Source: Streptomyces sp. TG1A-8
GTDB lineage: Bacteria > Actinomycetota > Actinomycetes > Streptomycetales > Streptomycetaceae
DNA length: 64,000 nucleotides
Reading direction: 5' to 3'
NCBI RefSeq assembly: GCF_030499535.1
Contig: NZ_JASTLB010000001.1
Span: 5,642,001-5,706,000 of the forward strand
The notes beneath the pieces were generated by a model. It was given only the letters and a program-made list of their open reading frames with translations. It was not told where the DNA came from and searched no databases. The translations under genes were made by a program, and so were the position numbers. Below, one piece after another: positions 45,768-54,405 of the stretch. Position 1 is the stretch's first letter. Every line of letters starts with the position of its first letter.

Positions 45768-46487
45768 GTGCGGGTGGTCTCGCTGGTGCCGTCGCTGACG
45801 GAGGCGGTGGCCGTGACGCGCCCCGGCGTCCTCGTCGGCGCCACCGACTGGTGCGACCACCCGGCGGGCCTGGCCGTCACCCGCGTCGGCGGGACCAAGA
45901 ACCCGCGGACCGGACGGATCGCGGCCCTCGCCCCCGACCTGGTGCTCGCCAACGAGGAGGAGAACCGCGCCGCCGACCTGGACGCCCTGCGCGCGGCCGG
46001 CCTGGAGGTGCTGGTCACCGAGGTGCGCGGGGTGCCGCAGGCGTTCCGCGAACTGGAGCGGGTGCTGGCCGCCTGCGGCGCGCCACCGCGGCCGCGCTGG
46101 CTGGACGAGGCGGAGGCGGCCTGGGCGGCGCCGCCCGGGCCCGCCCTCCGTGTGACGGCGGTCGTACCCGTGTGGCGCCGCCCCTGGACGGTGCTGGGCC
46201 GCGACACTTTCGCCGGGGACGTCCTGGCCCGCCTGGGCGTCGACCACCTCCACGCCGGCCACCCCGACCGCTACCCCCGCGTCCCCCTGGACGAGCTGCG
46301 GGCGGCGGCCCCGGACCTGGTGGTGCTGCCCGACGAGCCCTACCGCTTCACCGCCGGCGACGGACCCGAGGCCTTCCCCGGGCTGAGCTGCGCGCTCGTC
46401 AGCGGGCGGCACCTGACGTGGTACGGCCCGTCGCTGGCCGAGGCGCCGAGGGTGCTGGCCGGGGCGCTGCGAGCAGCGCGCCGCTGA
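45768..46487 (+). CDS. cobalamin/helical-backbone metal receptor protein
   Basis: 239 residues, BtuF/FecB-like fold (Peripla_BP_2): VRVVSLVPSLTEAV starts the first lobe, GGTKNPRTGRIAALAPDLVLANEEEN is the usual linker strand. It has no signal peptide, so unlike BtuF it appears cytosolic. GTG 45768 is chosen since GGAGG lies six bases upstream; ATG 45750 has none. Ligand could be cobalamin or haem-like; no permease adjacent. It is convergent with a broken transporter gene. Confidence 0.75.
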   Translation: MRVVSLVPSLTEAVAVTRPGVLVGATDWCDHPAGLAVTRVGGTKNPRTGRIAALAPDLVLANEEENRAADLDALRAAGLEVLVTEVRGVPQAFRELERVLAACGAPPRPRWLDEAEAAWAAPPGPALRVTAVVPVWRRPWTVLGRDTFAGDVLARLGVDHLHAGHPDRYPRVPLDELRAAAPDLVVLPDEPYRFTAGDGPEAFPGLSCALVSGRHLTWYGPSLAEAPRVLAGALRAARR

Positions 46488-46862
46488 CCAGACCGCGTAC
46501 GGTCCCGGCGGCGGCGGCCGCCAGCCAGGCGGCGACCAGGGCGCCGTACAGGACGGCGCACAGCCCGTCGTACACCGCCGGACCGGTGTGCCGGGCGAGG
46601 GCCGCCGCGCCGGTCACGCAGGTGCCCACCGGGAAGGTGAACGCCCACCAGGTCGGCGCGAAACCCCATCCCCCGCCGCGCCCGCACCACGTGCGCGGCG
46701 GCCAGCCCCAGCCACAGCAGCGCGAACCCCATCACCGGCACCCCGTACAGCACGGCCAGGACGGCGAGGCCGCGGTCGTACGGCGCCGTCACCACCCCGG
46801 GCGCCGTGTCCGCGACCAGGCCGACGGCGGTGGTGGACTGCCCGAGCGGGCCGAGGACCAGG
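46399..46862 (-). pseudogene. TDT (TehA/Mae1-type) transporter, C-terminal fragment with frameshift
   Basis: Read on the minus strand from 46862, LVLGPLGQSTTA and then VMGFALLWLGLAAA are typical of the late spans of TDT anion transporters. At a run of G bases around 46660-46675 the frame shifts; the next frame gives GFAPTWWAFTFPVGTCVTG and ends with VAAWLAAAAAGTV and a stop at 46399. The N-terminal spans are gone: immediately beyond 46862 the sequence is part of a LysR gene on the other strand. The two fragments meet head to head. Confidence 0.75.
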
Positions 46863-47542
46863 TGACGGACTGGGCCCGGCGGGTGGTCGAGGCGGCGGCG
46901 GCCTTCGACGCGGGCGCCCGGGCCCTGCGCGACCGGCGGGACTCCCGGCTGCGGGTCGCCGCCAGCATGACCATCGCCGAGTACCTGCTGCCGGGCTGGC
47001 CGCCGGCCCTGCACGCCGAACGGCCCGGCACGGCGGTGTCCCTGCTGGCGGGCAACTCGGCGCGGGTCGCGGAACTGCTGCTGGCCGACGAGGCCGACCC
47101 GGGATTGGTGGAGGGGCTGACGGTCCCGGCGGCCCTGGACTCGGCGGTCGTCGGCCACGACCGCCTGATCGTGGTCACCGCCCCCGCCCACCCCTGGGCC
47201 CGCCGTCGGCGCCCGGTGACGGCCGGTGAACTGGCGGCCACGCCACTGATCCTGCGTGAGCGGGGCTCCGGCACCCGGCAGGCCCTCGACGCGGCCCTCG
47301 GCGGTCCGGCCCGTCCCCTGACGGAGCTGTCCTCGACCACCGGGGTGAAGGCCTCGGCGGTCAGCGGAGCGGGCCCGTCGGTGCTGAGCGAGCTCGCGGT
47401 GGGGGAGGAACTGGCGCTGCGGCGCCTGGTGAGCATCCCGGTGGAGGGGGTGTCGCTCCGCCGGTACCTGCGCGCGGTGCGGCCCACGGGGCACCGGCCC
47501 GCGGGGCCGGCGCGCGAGCCGCTGTCGCTGACACGGGGGTGA
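46862..47542 (+). pseudogene. LysR-family regulator, effector-domain fragment lacking the HTH
   Basis: 227 residues from a possible GTG at 46862. It starts with WARRVVEAAAAFDAGARAL, which in complete proteins is the linker helix after the winged helix, and continues through the LysR substrate domain (RLRVAASMTIAEYLLPGW...). The DNA-binding N-terminus of about 60 residues is absent; upstream sequence is the antisense of the TDT fragment. In streptomycetes a LysR gene is often divergent from a TDT gene, so one deletion removing both N-termini and the promoter between them explains the state. Confidence 0.75.
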
Positions 47543-47570
47543 GCGTGCGGCCGCCGCCCGGCGGGCGCGG

Positions 47571-48257
47571 TCAGGACGCCGCGGTGACCAGCGCCCGCAT
47601 CACCCGCGGATCCCCGCCCACCTCCGGATGCCACTGCACGCCGAGCACCCAGGTCCCGGCCGCCGACAGCTCGACGGCCTCCACGGTCCCGTCCGCCGCG
47701 TGCGCCGAGGGCACCAGCCCCGCCCCGAGCCGCTCCACCGCCTGGTGGTGGTACGTCGGCACCGTCACCTCCTCGGGCACGACCCCGGCGTACAGGGTGC
47801 CCGGCACCGGCCGCACCGGGTGCCCGCCGAACGCCCCCACCGCCTCCGCGTGCCCCTCCAGGTGCTGGACCAGCGTGCCCCCGAGCGCCACGTTCAGCAG
47901 CTGCATCCCCCGGCAGATGCCCAGCAGCGGCACCCGCGCCGCCAGCGCCGCCCGGATCAGCGCCAGTTCCCACGCGTCCCGCTCCGGCGCGGGCGGCCCC
48001 GTGCGGGGGTCGCGCTCGGCGCCGTACCGTGCCGGGTCCACGTCGGGCCCGCCCGCGACGACCAGCCCGTCCAGCCGCGCCACCGTGGCGGCGGCCCGCT
48101 CGGGCGCGTCCGGCGGCAGCATGACGGCGAGCCCCCCGGCCCGCTGCACCAGCCGCGGGTACGCGGCGGGCAGCAGCGCCGCCTCCAGCTCCCACACGCC
48201 CCAGCGCGCACCCCTCTCCAGGTAGGTGCTGACACCGATCAGCGGTCGTACGGTCAC
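47571..48257 (-). CDS. class I glutamine amidotransferase family (gamma-glutamyl-GABA hydrolase-like)
   Basis: 228 residues, PuuD-type Peptidase_C26. The nucleophile Cys sits in GICRGMQLLNV near 115, and His and Glu of the triad in QWHPEV near 209-212; the oxyanion part is VVAGGPDVDPARYG. It probably cleaves gamma-glutamyl amides to give glutamate. GTG 48257 follows GGAGGG. It is close to the GntR gene (64 bases, same strand) and to a glnA4-type gene, which fits the last step of a gamma-glutamylation route. Confidence 0.87.
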   Translation of the reverse strand: MTVRPLIGVSTYLERGARWGVWELEAALLPAAYPRLVQRAGGLAVMLPPDAPERAAATVARLDGLVVAGGPDVDPARYGAERDPRTGPPAPERDAWELALIRAALAARVPLLGICRGMQLLNVALGGTLVQHLEGHAEAVGAFGGHPVRPVPGTLYAGVVPEEVTVPTYHHQAVERLGAGLVPSAHAADGTVEAVELSAAGTWVLGVQWHPEVGGDPRVMRALVTAAS

Positions 48258-48287
48258 ACTGCCCTCCCGGTGCTCCGCTCGCCCTTC

Positions 48288-48311
48288 CAAAGGTGCACGC
48301 GCACACCTTTG
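48288..48311. promoter_or_regulatory. inverted repeat between the GATase and GntR genes
   Basis: CAAAGGTG (48288-48295) and CACCTTTG (48304-48311) are perfect 8-bp inverted repeats with an 8-base spacer, 31 to 54 bases before the GATase start. A GntR/FadR-type dimer could bind it. Confidence 0.55.
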
Positions 48312-48321
48312 CAGACCCGGC

Positions 48322-49059
48322 TCACGCCAGGAACCCCCGCAGCAGCGCCGCCGTGCCCGCGCAGTGCTCCCGCATGATCTCCCGGGCCCCGTCCGCGTCG
48401 CCGTCCAGCACCGCCTCCACCAGCGCGGTGTGCTGCCGCTGCGAGTGCTCCAGGTTGCGCACCAGCAGCGGGATGCAGTCGAGCAGGCCGTTGACCGTGG
48501 CCCGCACCGCCGCGTACTGCGCGGCCAGCGACGGCGAGCCGCTCAGCTCGGCCAGCGTCAGGTGCAGCAGCGTGTCCAGGCGCCGGTACTGCGCGAGCGG
48601 CGCCTCCCGGGTGCGCTCCAGCGCCTCCCGCAGCCGCCCGGCCCGCTCCGCGTCCGGCCCGTGCCCCGCGCACAGCCCGGCCGCCCCCACCTCCAGCACC
48701 TCCCGGAAGCGCAGCACGTCCTCGATGTCGGTCCCGGCGACCCGCCGCCGCAGCTCCTCCCCGCCGCCCGCGTCCGTGCGCGGCAGCACGAACGTTCCGC
48801 CGTACCGCCCGCGCCGCGGCTCCACCAGGCCCTGCTCCTTCAGCACCTTCAGCACCTCGCGCAGCGTCACCCGGCTGATCCCGAGCCGCTCCGCCAGCTC
48901 CCGCTCGGCGGGCAGCCGCTCGCCGCCGGGCACCAGGCCGAGCCGTACGACCTGCAGGACCTGCTCCAGCGCCTCCTCGAAGCCGTTGCCCGCCCGTACC
49001 GGCCGCAGCACCGCGGCCAGCCGGTCGCCCGCCCGCCGCGCCTCCGTCTCCCGCGACAT
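48322..49059 (-). CDS. GntR-family (FadR subgroup) regulator
   Basis: 245 residues. The winged helix is at about 28-95 (ERLPAERELAERLGISRVTLREVLK), and the FCD effector domain of six helices at 110-235 has the His/Asp positions that bind a metal. ATG 49059 has GGAAGGGGG upstream. It is divergent from the glnA4-type gene and co-directional with the GATase, so it is the likely regulator of the whole set. Effector unknown; amine or its gamma-glutamyl product is a fair guess. Confidence 0.88.
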   Translation of the reverse strand: MSRETEARRAGDRLAAVLRPVRAGNGFEEALEQVLQVVRLGLVPGGERLPAERELAERLGISRVTLREVLKVLKEQGLVEPRRGRYGGTFVLPRTDAGGGEELRRRVAGTDIEDVLRFREVLEVGAAGLCAGHGPDAERAGRLREALERTREAPLAQYRRLDTLLHLTLAELSGSPSLAAQYAAVRATVNGLLDCIPLLVRNLEHSQRQHTALVEAVLDGDADGAREIMREHCAGTAALLRGFLA

Positions 49060-49083
49060 CCGGCCGTGCCCCCTTCCCAGGCA

Positions 49084-49114
49084 ATGGTTCCCGGCAATAC
49101 CTTATGGCTCCCGG
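49084..49114 (+). promoter_or_regulatory. direct repeats and -10 box between GntR and glnA4
   Basis: ATGGTTCCCGG (49084-49094) and ATGGCTCCCGG (49104-49114) repeat with a 20-base period, two turns of helix. TACCTT (49098-49103) between them is a -10 candidate for glnA4, so a bound protein would cover the promoter. Confidence 0.5.
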
Positions 49115-49154
49115 CCCGGCCGAAACAGCGCGCAGAAGCCCAAGGAGTCCGCCC

Positions 49155-50513
49155 GTGGCAGACCGCACACCCCCGTTGAGCGTCGAGGAACTGCACGCCC
49201 TCGTCGCCGGCGGTGAGATCGACACTGTCGTCCTGGCCTTCCCCGACATGCAAGGGCGGCTCCAGGGAAAGCGGTTCGCCGCCCGCTTCTTCCTCGACGA
49301 GGTCCTGCAGCACGGCAGCGAGGGCTGCAACTACCTGCTCGCCGTCGACACCGAGATGAACACCGTCGACGGCTACGCGATGTCCTCCTGGGACCGCGGC
49401 TACGGCGACTTCGCCATGCGCCCCGACCCGTCCACCCTGCGCCGCGTCCCCTGGCACCCGGGCACCGCCCTGCTCCTCGCCGACCTCGCCTGGAGCGACG
49501 GTTCCCCGGTCGCCGCCGCGCCCCGCCAGATCCTGCGCCGCCAGCTCGACCGGCTCGCCGCCCTCGGCCACACCGCCCAGGTGGGCACCGAGCTGGAGTT
49601 CATCGTCTTCAAGGACACCTACGAGCAGGCCTGGAACACCGGTTACCGCGGGCTGACCCCGGCCAACCAGTACAACGTCGACTACTCCATCCTCGGCACC
49701 GGCCGCATCGAGCCCCTGCTGCGCCGCCTGCGCAACGACATGGCCGGCGCCGGCCTGACCGTCGAGTCCGCCAAGGGCGAGTGCAACCCCGGCCAGCACG
49801 AGATCGCCTTCCGCTACGACGAGGCCCTGCGCACCTGCGACCAGCACGCCCTGTACAAGACCGGTGCCAAGGAGATCGCCGCCCAGGAGGGCGTGTCGAT
49901 CACCTTCATGGCCAAGTACAACGAGCGCGAGGGCAACTCCTGCCACATCCACCTCTCGCTCACCGACGCCGACGGCGCCAACGCCATGGCCGGACCCGAG
50001 GGCATGTCGCAGGTCATGCGGCACTTCCTCGCCGGGCAGCTCGCCGCCCTGCGCGACTTCTCCCTGCTCTACGCCCCCAACATCAACTCCTACAAGCGCT
50101 TCCAGCCCGGCTCCTTCGCCCCCACCGCCGTCGCCTGGGGGCACGACAACCGCACCTGCGCCCTGCGCGTGGTCGGCCACGGCCGCTCCCTGCGCTTCGA
50201 GAACCGCCTCCCCGGCGGCGACGTCAACCCGTACCTGGCCGTCGCCGGACTCGTCGCGGCAGGCCTGCACGGCATCGAGCACCGGCTCGACCTGCCCGAG
50301 CCCTGCGCCGGCAACGCCTACGCCGCCGACTACGCGCACGTCCCCACCACCCTGCGCGAGGCCGCCGGCCTCTGGGAGGACAGCGTCATCGCCCGGGCCG
50401 CCTTCGGCGACGAGGTCGTGGCCCACTACCGCAACATGGCCCGCGTCGAACTGGAGGCCTTCGACGCCGCGGTCACCGACTGGGAGCTGCGCCGCTCCTT
50501 CGAACGCCTGTGA
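49155..50513 (+). CDS. glnA4: GlnA4-type gamma-glutamylamine (ethanolamide) synthetase
   Basis: 452 residues, glutamine-synthetase fold. N-terminal beta-grasp (about 15-105) and catalytic domain; metal-binding ELEF near 148-151 and ESAKGECNPGQHEI (about 205-218), the ATP-site NSCHIHLSL and the RFENRLPGGDVNPYL end motif are all intact. The residues that bind ammonia in true GlnA are changed, as in the GlnA4 protein of S. coelicolor (SCO1613), described as making gamma-glutamylethanolamide from glutamate, ATP and ethanolamine. I infer the same substrate. GTG 49155 has AAGGAG seven bases upstream; aldehyde dehydrogenase follows 11 bases on. Confidence 0.88.
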   Translation: MADRTPPLSVEELHALVAGGEIDTVVLAFPDMQGRLQGKRFAARFFLDEVLQHGSEGCNYLLAVDTEMNTVDGYAMSSWDRGYGDFAMRPDPSTLRRVPWHPGTALLLADLAWSDGSPVAAAPRQILRRQLDRLAALGHTAQVGTELEFIVFKDTYEQAWNTGYRGLTPANQYNVDYSILGTGRIEPLLRRLRNDMAGAGLTVESAKGECNPGQHEIAFRYDEALRTCDQHALYKTGAKEIAAQEGVSITFMAKYNEREGNSCHIHLSLTDADGANAMAGPEGMSQVMRHFLAGQLAALRDFSLLYAPNINSYKRFQPGSFAPTAVAWGHDNRTCALRVVGHGRSLRFENRLPGGDVNPYLAVAGLVAAGLHGIEHRLDLPEPCAGNAYAADYAHVPTTLREAAGLWEDSVIARAAFGDEVVAHYRNMARVELEAFDAAVTDWELRRSFERL

Positions 50514-50524
50514 AAGGTCACCCC

Positions 50525-51898
50525 GTGTCCGACCCGCACGAGCTGAAGGTCCTCAACCCCGCCACCGAGGAGGTCGTCGCCACCGTTCCGGCCGCCGGCG
50601 CGGCCGAGGTGGACGCCGCCGTCGTACGGGCCGCCCGCGCCCAGGCCGGATGGGCCGCCCTCGCGCCCGCCGACCGGGCCCGGCTGCTGCGCCGCTTCGC
50701 CGACACCGTCGACTCCCACGTCGAGGAACTGGCCCGGCTGGAGGTCCGCGAGGCCGGCCACACCATCGGCAACGCGCGCTGGGAGGCCGGCAACGCCCGC
50801 GACCTGCTGCTGTACGCGGCCGGCGGCGCCGAACGCGTCCTCGGCCGGCAGATCCCGGTCCCCGGCGGCTGGAACGTCACCTTCCAGGAACCCCTCGGGG
50901 TCGTCGGCGTCATCGCCCCCTGGAACTTCCCCATGCCCATCGCCGCCTGGGGCTCCTTCCCGGCGCTCGCCGCCGGCAACGCCGTCGTCCTCAAACCCGC
51001 CGAGGCCACTCCGCTCACCGCACTGCGCCTGGCCGAACTCGCCCTGGAGGCCGGCCTGCCCGACCACCTCCTCCAGGTGCTCCCCGGCCACGGCGCCGTC
51101 GCGGGCCGCGCCCTGGTCGACCACCCCGGCGTCGCCAAGATCGTGTTCACCGGCTCCACCCGCACCGGCCGCGAGGTCATGGAGCGCTGCGCCCGCCTCG
51201 TCAAACCGGTCACCCTCGAACTCGGCGGCAAGAGCCCCAACATCGTCTTCGCCGACGCCGACCTCACCGCCGCCCTCGACCCCTTCTCCTTCCTGGACAA
51301 CTCCGGCCAGGACTGCTGCGCCCGCACCCGCATCCTCGTCCACGCCCCGGTGTACGACGAGGCCCGCGCCCTCCTCGCCGACGCGCTGGCCGCCGTCGTG
51401 GTGGGCGACCCCGCCGACGAGAAGACGCGGATGGGCCCGTTGATCTCCCACGGGCAACTGGACCGGGTGCGGTCCTTCGTCCCCGAGGACGCCCCCGCCC
51501 TGCGCGGCAGCGCCCCCGACGGCCCCGGCTTCTGGTTCCCGCCGACCGTCCTCACGGGGGAGCGGCACGACAGCCGGGCGGCCCGCGAGGAGATCTTCGG
51601 CCCGGTCGCCGTCCTGCTGCCCTTCGCGGACGAGGAGGACGCCGTCCGCCTCGCCAACGACACCCCCTACGGGCTCTCCGGCTCCCTGTGGACCCGCGAC
51701 CTCGGCCGCGCCCTGCGCGTCTCCCAGGCCGTCCGCGCGGGCAACCTGTCCGTCAACTCCCACTCCAGCGTCCGCTACTGGACCCCGTTCGGCGGCTTCA
51801 AGCAGTCCGGCCTCGGCCGGGAACTGGGCCCCGACGCCCTGACCGCCTTCACCGAGACCAAGAACGTCTTCATCAGCACGGAGGGCCCCGTACAGTGA
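50525..51898 (+). CDS. aldehyde dehydrogenase
   Basis: 457 residues. NAD(P)-binding Rossmann part with APWNFPMPIAAW, GSTRTGREV and LELGGKSP (general base Glu232), and the catalytic Cys264 in GQDCCART. It oxidises an aldehyde to the acid. GTG 50525 starts 11 bases after glnA4; its stop overlaps the next gene's start (GTGA). In this operon it could convert the aldehyde made from gamma-glutamylethanolamide to gamma-glutamylglycine. That step is inference. Confidence 0.93.
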   Translation: MSDPHELKVLNPATEEVVATVPAAGAAEVDAAVVRAARAQAGWAALAPADRARLLRRFADTVDSHVEELARLEVREAGHTIGNARWEAGNARDLLLYAAGGAERVLGRQIPVPGGWNVTFQEPLGVVGVIAPWNFPMPIAAWGSFPALAAGNAVVLKPAEATPLTALRLAELALEAGLPDHLLQVLPGHGAVAGRALVDHPGVAKIVFTGSTRTGREVMERCARLVKPVTLELGGKSPNIVFADADLTAALDPFSFLDNSGQDCCARTRILVHAPVYDEARALLADALAAVVVGDPADEKTRMGPLISHGQLDRVRSFVPEDAPALRGSAPDGPGFWFPPTVLTGERHDSRAAREEIFGPVAVLLPFADEEDAVRLANDTPYGLSGSLWTRDLGRALRVSQAVRAGNLSVNSHSSVRYWTPFGGFKQSGLGRELGPDALTAFTETKNVFISTEGPVQ

Positions 51899-52740
51899 CC
51901 CCGCAGACCCCGCAGACCCCGCAGACCCCGCAGACCCCGCAGACCCCGCAGACCCCGCAGACCCCCGACGCCGTCTGCCGCCGCCTGACCGGCCGCACCG
52001 CCGTCGTCACCGGAGCCGGCAGCGGCATCGGCCTCGCCAGCGCCCGCCGCCTCGCCGCCGAGGGCGCCCACGTCGTCTGCGGCGACGTGGACGAGGCCCG
52101 CGGCAGGGCCGCCGCCGAGGAGACCGGCGGGCTCTTCGTCCGGGTCGACGTCACCGACCCCGAACAGGTCGAGGCGCTGTTCGAGGCGGCCCACGACACC
52201 TACGGCAGCGTCGACGTCGCCTTCAACAACGCCGGCATCTCCCCGCCCGACGACGACTCCATCCTGGAGACCGGCCTGGAGGCCTGGAAGCGGGTCCAGG
52301 AGGTCAACCTCACCTCCGTCTACCTGTGCTGCAAGGCCGCCATCCCCTACATGCGCCGGCAGGGCAGGGGCTCCATCATCAACACCGCCTCCTTCGTGGC
52401 CCGCATGGGCGCGGCCACCTCCCAGATCTCGTACACGGCCTCCAAGGGCGGCGTCCTCGCCATGTCCCGCGAGCTGGGCGTGCAGTTCGCCCGCGAGGGC
52501 ATCCGGGTGAACGCCCTGTGCCCCGGCCCGGTCAACACCCCGCTGCTGCGGGAACTGTTCGCCAAGGACCCCGAGCGGGCCGCCCGCCGCCTGGTCCACA
52601 TCCCGCTCGGCCGGTTCGCCGAGGCCGAGGAGATCGCCGCCGCCGTCGCCTTCCTGGCCAGCGACGACTCCTCCTTCGTCAACGCCACCGACTTCCTGGT
52701 GGACGGAGGGATCTCGGGCGCGTACGTCACGCCCCTGTAG
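51895..52740 (+). CDS. short-chain dehydrogenase/reductase with (QTP)7 N-terminus
   Basis: 281 residues. After V(M)TP come seven QTP repeats, then the SDR core: cofactor loop TGAGSGIG, NNAG, the catalytic Ser of NTAS, and Tyr-x3-Lys in YTASK. An Asp after beta-2 (CGDVDEA) favours NAD. It may act on an alcohol such as gamma-glutamylethanolamide. The start GTG overlaps the ALDH stop by four bases, so the two are translationally coupled. The repeat tail has no counterpart in the SDR fold. Confidence 0.9.
   Translation: MTPQTPQTPQTPQTPQTPQTPQTPDAVCRRLTGRTAVVTGAGSGIGLASARRLAAEGAHVVCGDVDEARGRAAAEETGGLFVRVDVTDPEQVEALFEAAHDTYGSVDVAFNNAGISPPDDDSILETGLEAWKRVQEVNLTSVYLCCKAAIPYMRRQGRGSIINTASFVARMGAATSQISYTASKGGVLAMSRELGVQFAREGIRVNALCPGPVNTPLLRELFAKDPERAARRLVHIPLGRFAEAEEIAAAVAFLASDDSSFVNATDFLVDGGISGAYVTPL
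51898..51965 (+). repeat. 9-bp tandem repeat (ACCCCGCAG) coding for QTP units
   Basis: A nine-base unit is repeated about seven and a half times without change until the last codon (CCC). Being a multiple of three, it can vary in copy number without breaking the frame. It starts two codons after the SDR start. Confidence 0.95.
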
Positions 52741-52900
52741 GGACCGGGGTGTACGGTCCCCGGAGCGTGCGACCCCCGCTGTCGCGCAGGACGGCGCCGT
52801 ACCCGTGCGCGAGCACGGCCCGCACCGCGCCCGACGGCACGCGGGGACCGCCCGGGCGCGCCGACGGCTCGGTGGTGCCGGACCGGGCGGACACGGTCCA

Positions 52901-52931
52901 CTGAGCCCTCCCGGGGACGCCCGGGGCTCAG
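52901..52931. terminator. hairpin between the SDR and PLP-enzyme genes
   Basis: CTGAGCCC pairs with GGGCTCAG in a 31-base hairpin that overlaps the stop codon of the minus-strand gene. It probably serves both convergent operons. Confidence 0.5.
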
Positions 52932-54130
52932 AGGAAGGTGCGCCCCTCGCCCCGGTAGGTGGGCACGGCCGCCGTCACGGCGTCCCCCTCCACGAGGTGC
53001 AGGGTGTCGAAACGCTCGCACAGCTCGCCCGCCTTGGCGTGCCGGAACCACACCCTGTCGCCGATCAGCAGGTCGTCGGCGACCGCGCCGAGCAGCGGGG
53101 TCTGCACCTCGCCCGGCCCCTCCCGGGGGTCGTACGCCAGTCCCTCCGGCAGGTACGGCACCGGCAGCCGGTCCGGGCCGGCCGCGCCCGAGGCCGGATA
53201 GCCGCCGCCGAGCACGGTGACCACGCCCACCCCGGGGCGCCGGACGACGGGCTGGGCGAACAGGGCGGCCGGACGGCCGCTGAAGGACGTGTAGTTGTCG
53301 AAGAGCCGGGGGACGTAGAGGCCGGAACCGGCCGCGATCTCCGTGACGGCGTCCTCGGCGGCCGTGTGCTGCACGCTGCCCGTCCCGCCGCCGTTGACGA
53401 ACTCCAGGTCCGGCACCACGGCCCGGACGGCCCGCACCGCCGCGCCGCGCCGCTCGGCGAGTTCGCGCCGGGCGGCGGCCTGCATCAGCCGGACGGCCCG
53501 CGACCGCAGCGGCCGGCCGGCCACGGCGTCCCCGACCCCGGCGACGTGCCCCTCGTACGCCATGACGCCCACCAGCCGGAAACCCGGCCGCCGGGCCACG
53601 GCCCGGGCCAGGTCGGCGAGTTGGCCGGGGGAGTGCAGCGGCGAGCGGCGCGCCCCCACCCGGACCCGACCGCCCAGCAGCCGCAGCGAGGTGTCCAACT
53701 CCAGGCAGACCCGCACCACCTCGCGTCCGCCGGCCCGGCAGGCGTCGATCAGGCCGAGCTGCGCGACGTCGTCGACCATCACGGTCACGGCACCGGCGAG
53801 CTTCGGATCGGCGGTCAGTTCGGCGTAACCGGACCGGTCGGCGGAGGGGTACGCCAGCAGGATGTCGCCGAACCCGGATCGCGCGAGCCACAGCGACTCG
53901 GCGAGCGTGAACGACATCACGCCCCGGAAGCCGTCCCCGGCCAGCACGCGCTCCAGCAGGGCCCGGCAGCGCACGGACTTGCTGGCCACGCGCACCGGCT
54001 TGCCGGCGGCCCGGCGCACGAGGTCGGCCGCGTTGGCGTCGAAGGCCTCCAGGTCCACGATCGCGACCGGGGCGTCGAGATGGGCGGTGGCCCGGTCGTA
54101 ACGGGCCCGGTCGGCGGCGCGCGCAGTCAT
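52928..54130 (-). CDS. alanine racemase N-terminal-like PLP enzyme (amino acid deaminase/aldolase type)
   Basis: 400 residues. TIM-barrel PLP fold of the alanine-racemase N-terminal/D-threonine-aldolase group: RVASKSVRC (PLP lysine near 50), VMAYEGHVAG, and the C-terminal metal-binding segment with His and Asp (RVWFRHAKAGELCERF). D-threonine aldolases or D-serine dehydratases have this layout. ATG 54130 is preceded by TAATCC but no clear ribosome site. Its exact reaction is undecided; it is convergent to the SDR gene. Confidence 0.82.
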   Translation of the reverse strand: MTARAADRARYDRATAHLDAPVAIVDLEAFDANAADLVRRAAGKPVRVASKSVRCRALLERVLAGDGFRGVMSFTLAESLWLARSGFGDILLAYPSADRSGYAELTADPKLAGAVTVMVDDVAQLGLIDACRAGGREVVRVCLELDTSLRLLGGRVRVGARRSPLHSPGQLADLARAVARRPGFRLVGVMAYEGHVAGVGDAVAGRPLRSRAVRLMQAAARRELAERRGAAVRAVRAVVPDLEFVNGGGTGSVQHTAAEDAVTEIAAGSGLYVPRLFDNYTSFSGRPAALFAQPVVRRPGVGVVTVLGGGYPASGAAGPDRLPVPYLPEGLAYDPREGPGEVQTPLLGAVADDLLIGDRVWFRHAKAGELCERFDTLHLVEGDAVTAAVPTYRGEGRTFL

Positions 54131-54405
54131 GGCGGAAGCCTGCCAGACCGGATTACCGCAGGGTAGGGGGACGTTCCGGGCAGATGCCCCGGGCGCGCGG
54201 ACTGGTTCTCCCTCCACCCCGGACAACCCGTAGAGTGACGCGCACGTACGGCGGAACGCGCCCGGCCGCACCACCTGAACCGGCAGGCCGGTCCAGCCGT
54301 ACGGGTATGCGTGCCCGGACGGAGTTCGGTACCGGGCGCGGCGGCCGACGAGCGCGCCGGCCCGCGTACGAGGAAACGGCCCGGGCTCCAGGAAACGGGG
54401 GGTGC
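54131..54405. other. 275-base region before the membrane protein gene
   Basis: No gene supported. TAGAGT at 54231-54236 is a -10 candidate that would give a leader of about 165 bases for the downstream gene. Confidence 0.35.

Noticed and set aside
52741..52900. Possible small gene or tRNA between the SDR and PLP-enzyme genes.
   Set aside because: No T-loop/acceptor pairing for a tRNA and no start with ribosome site for a protein; only weak hairpins are present.
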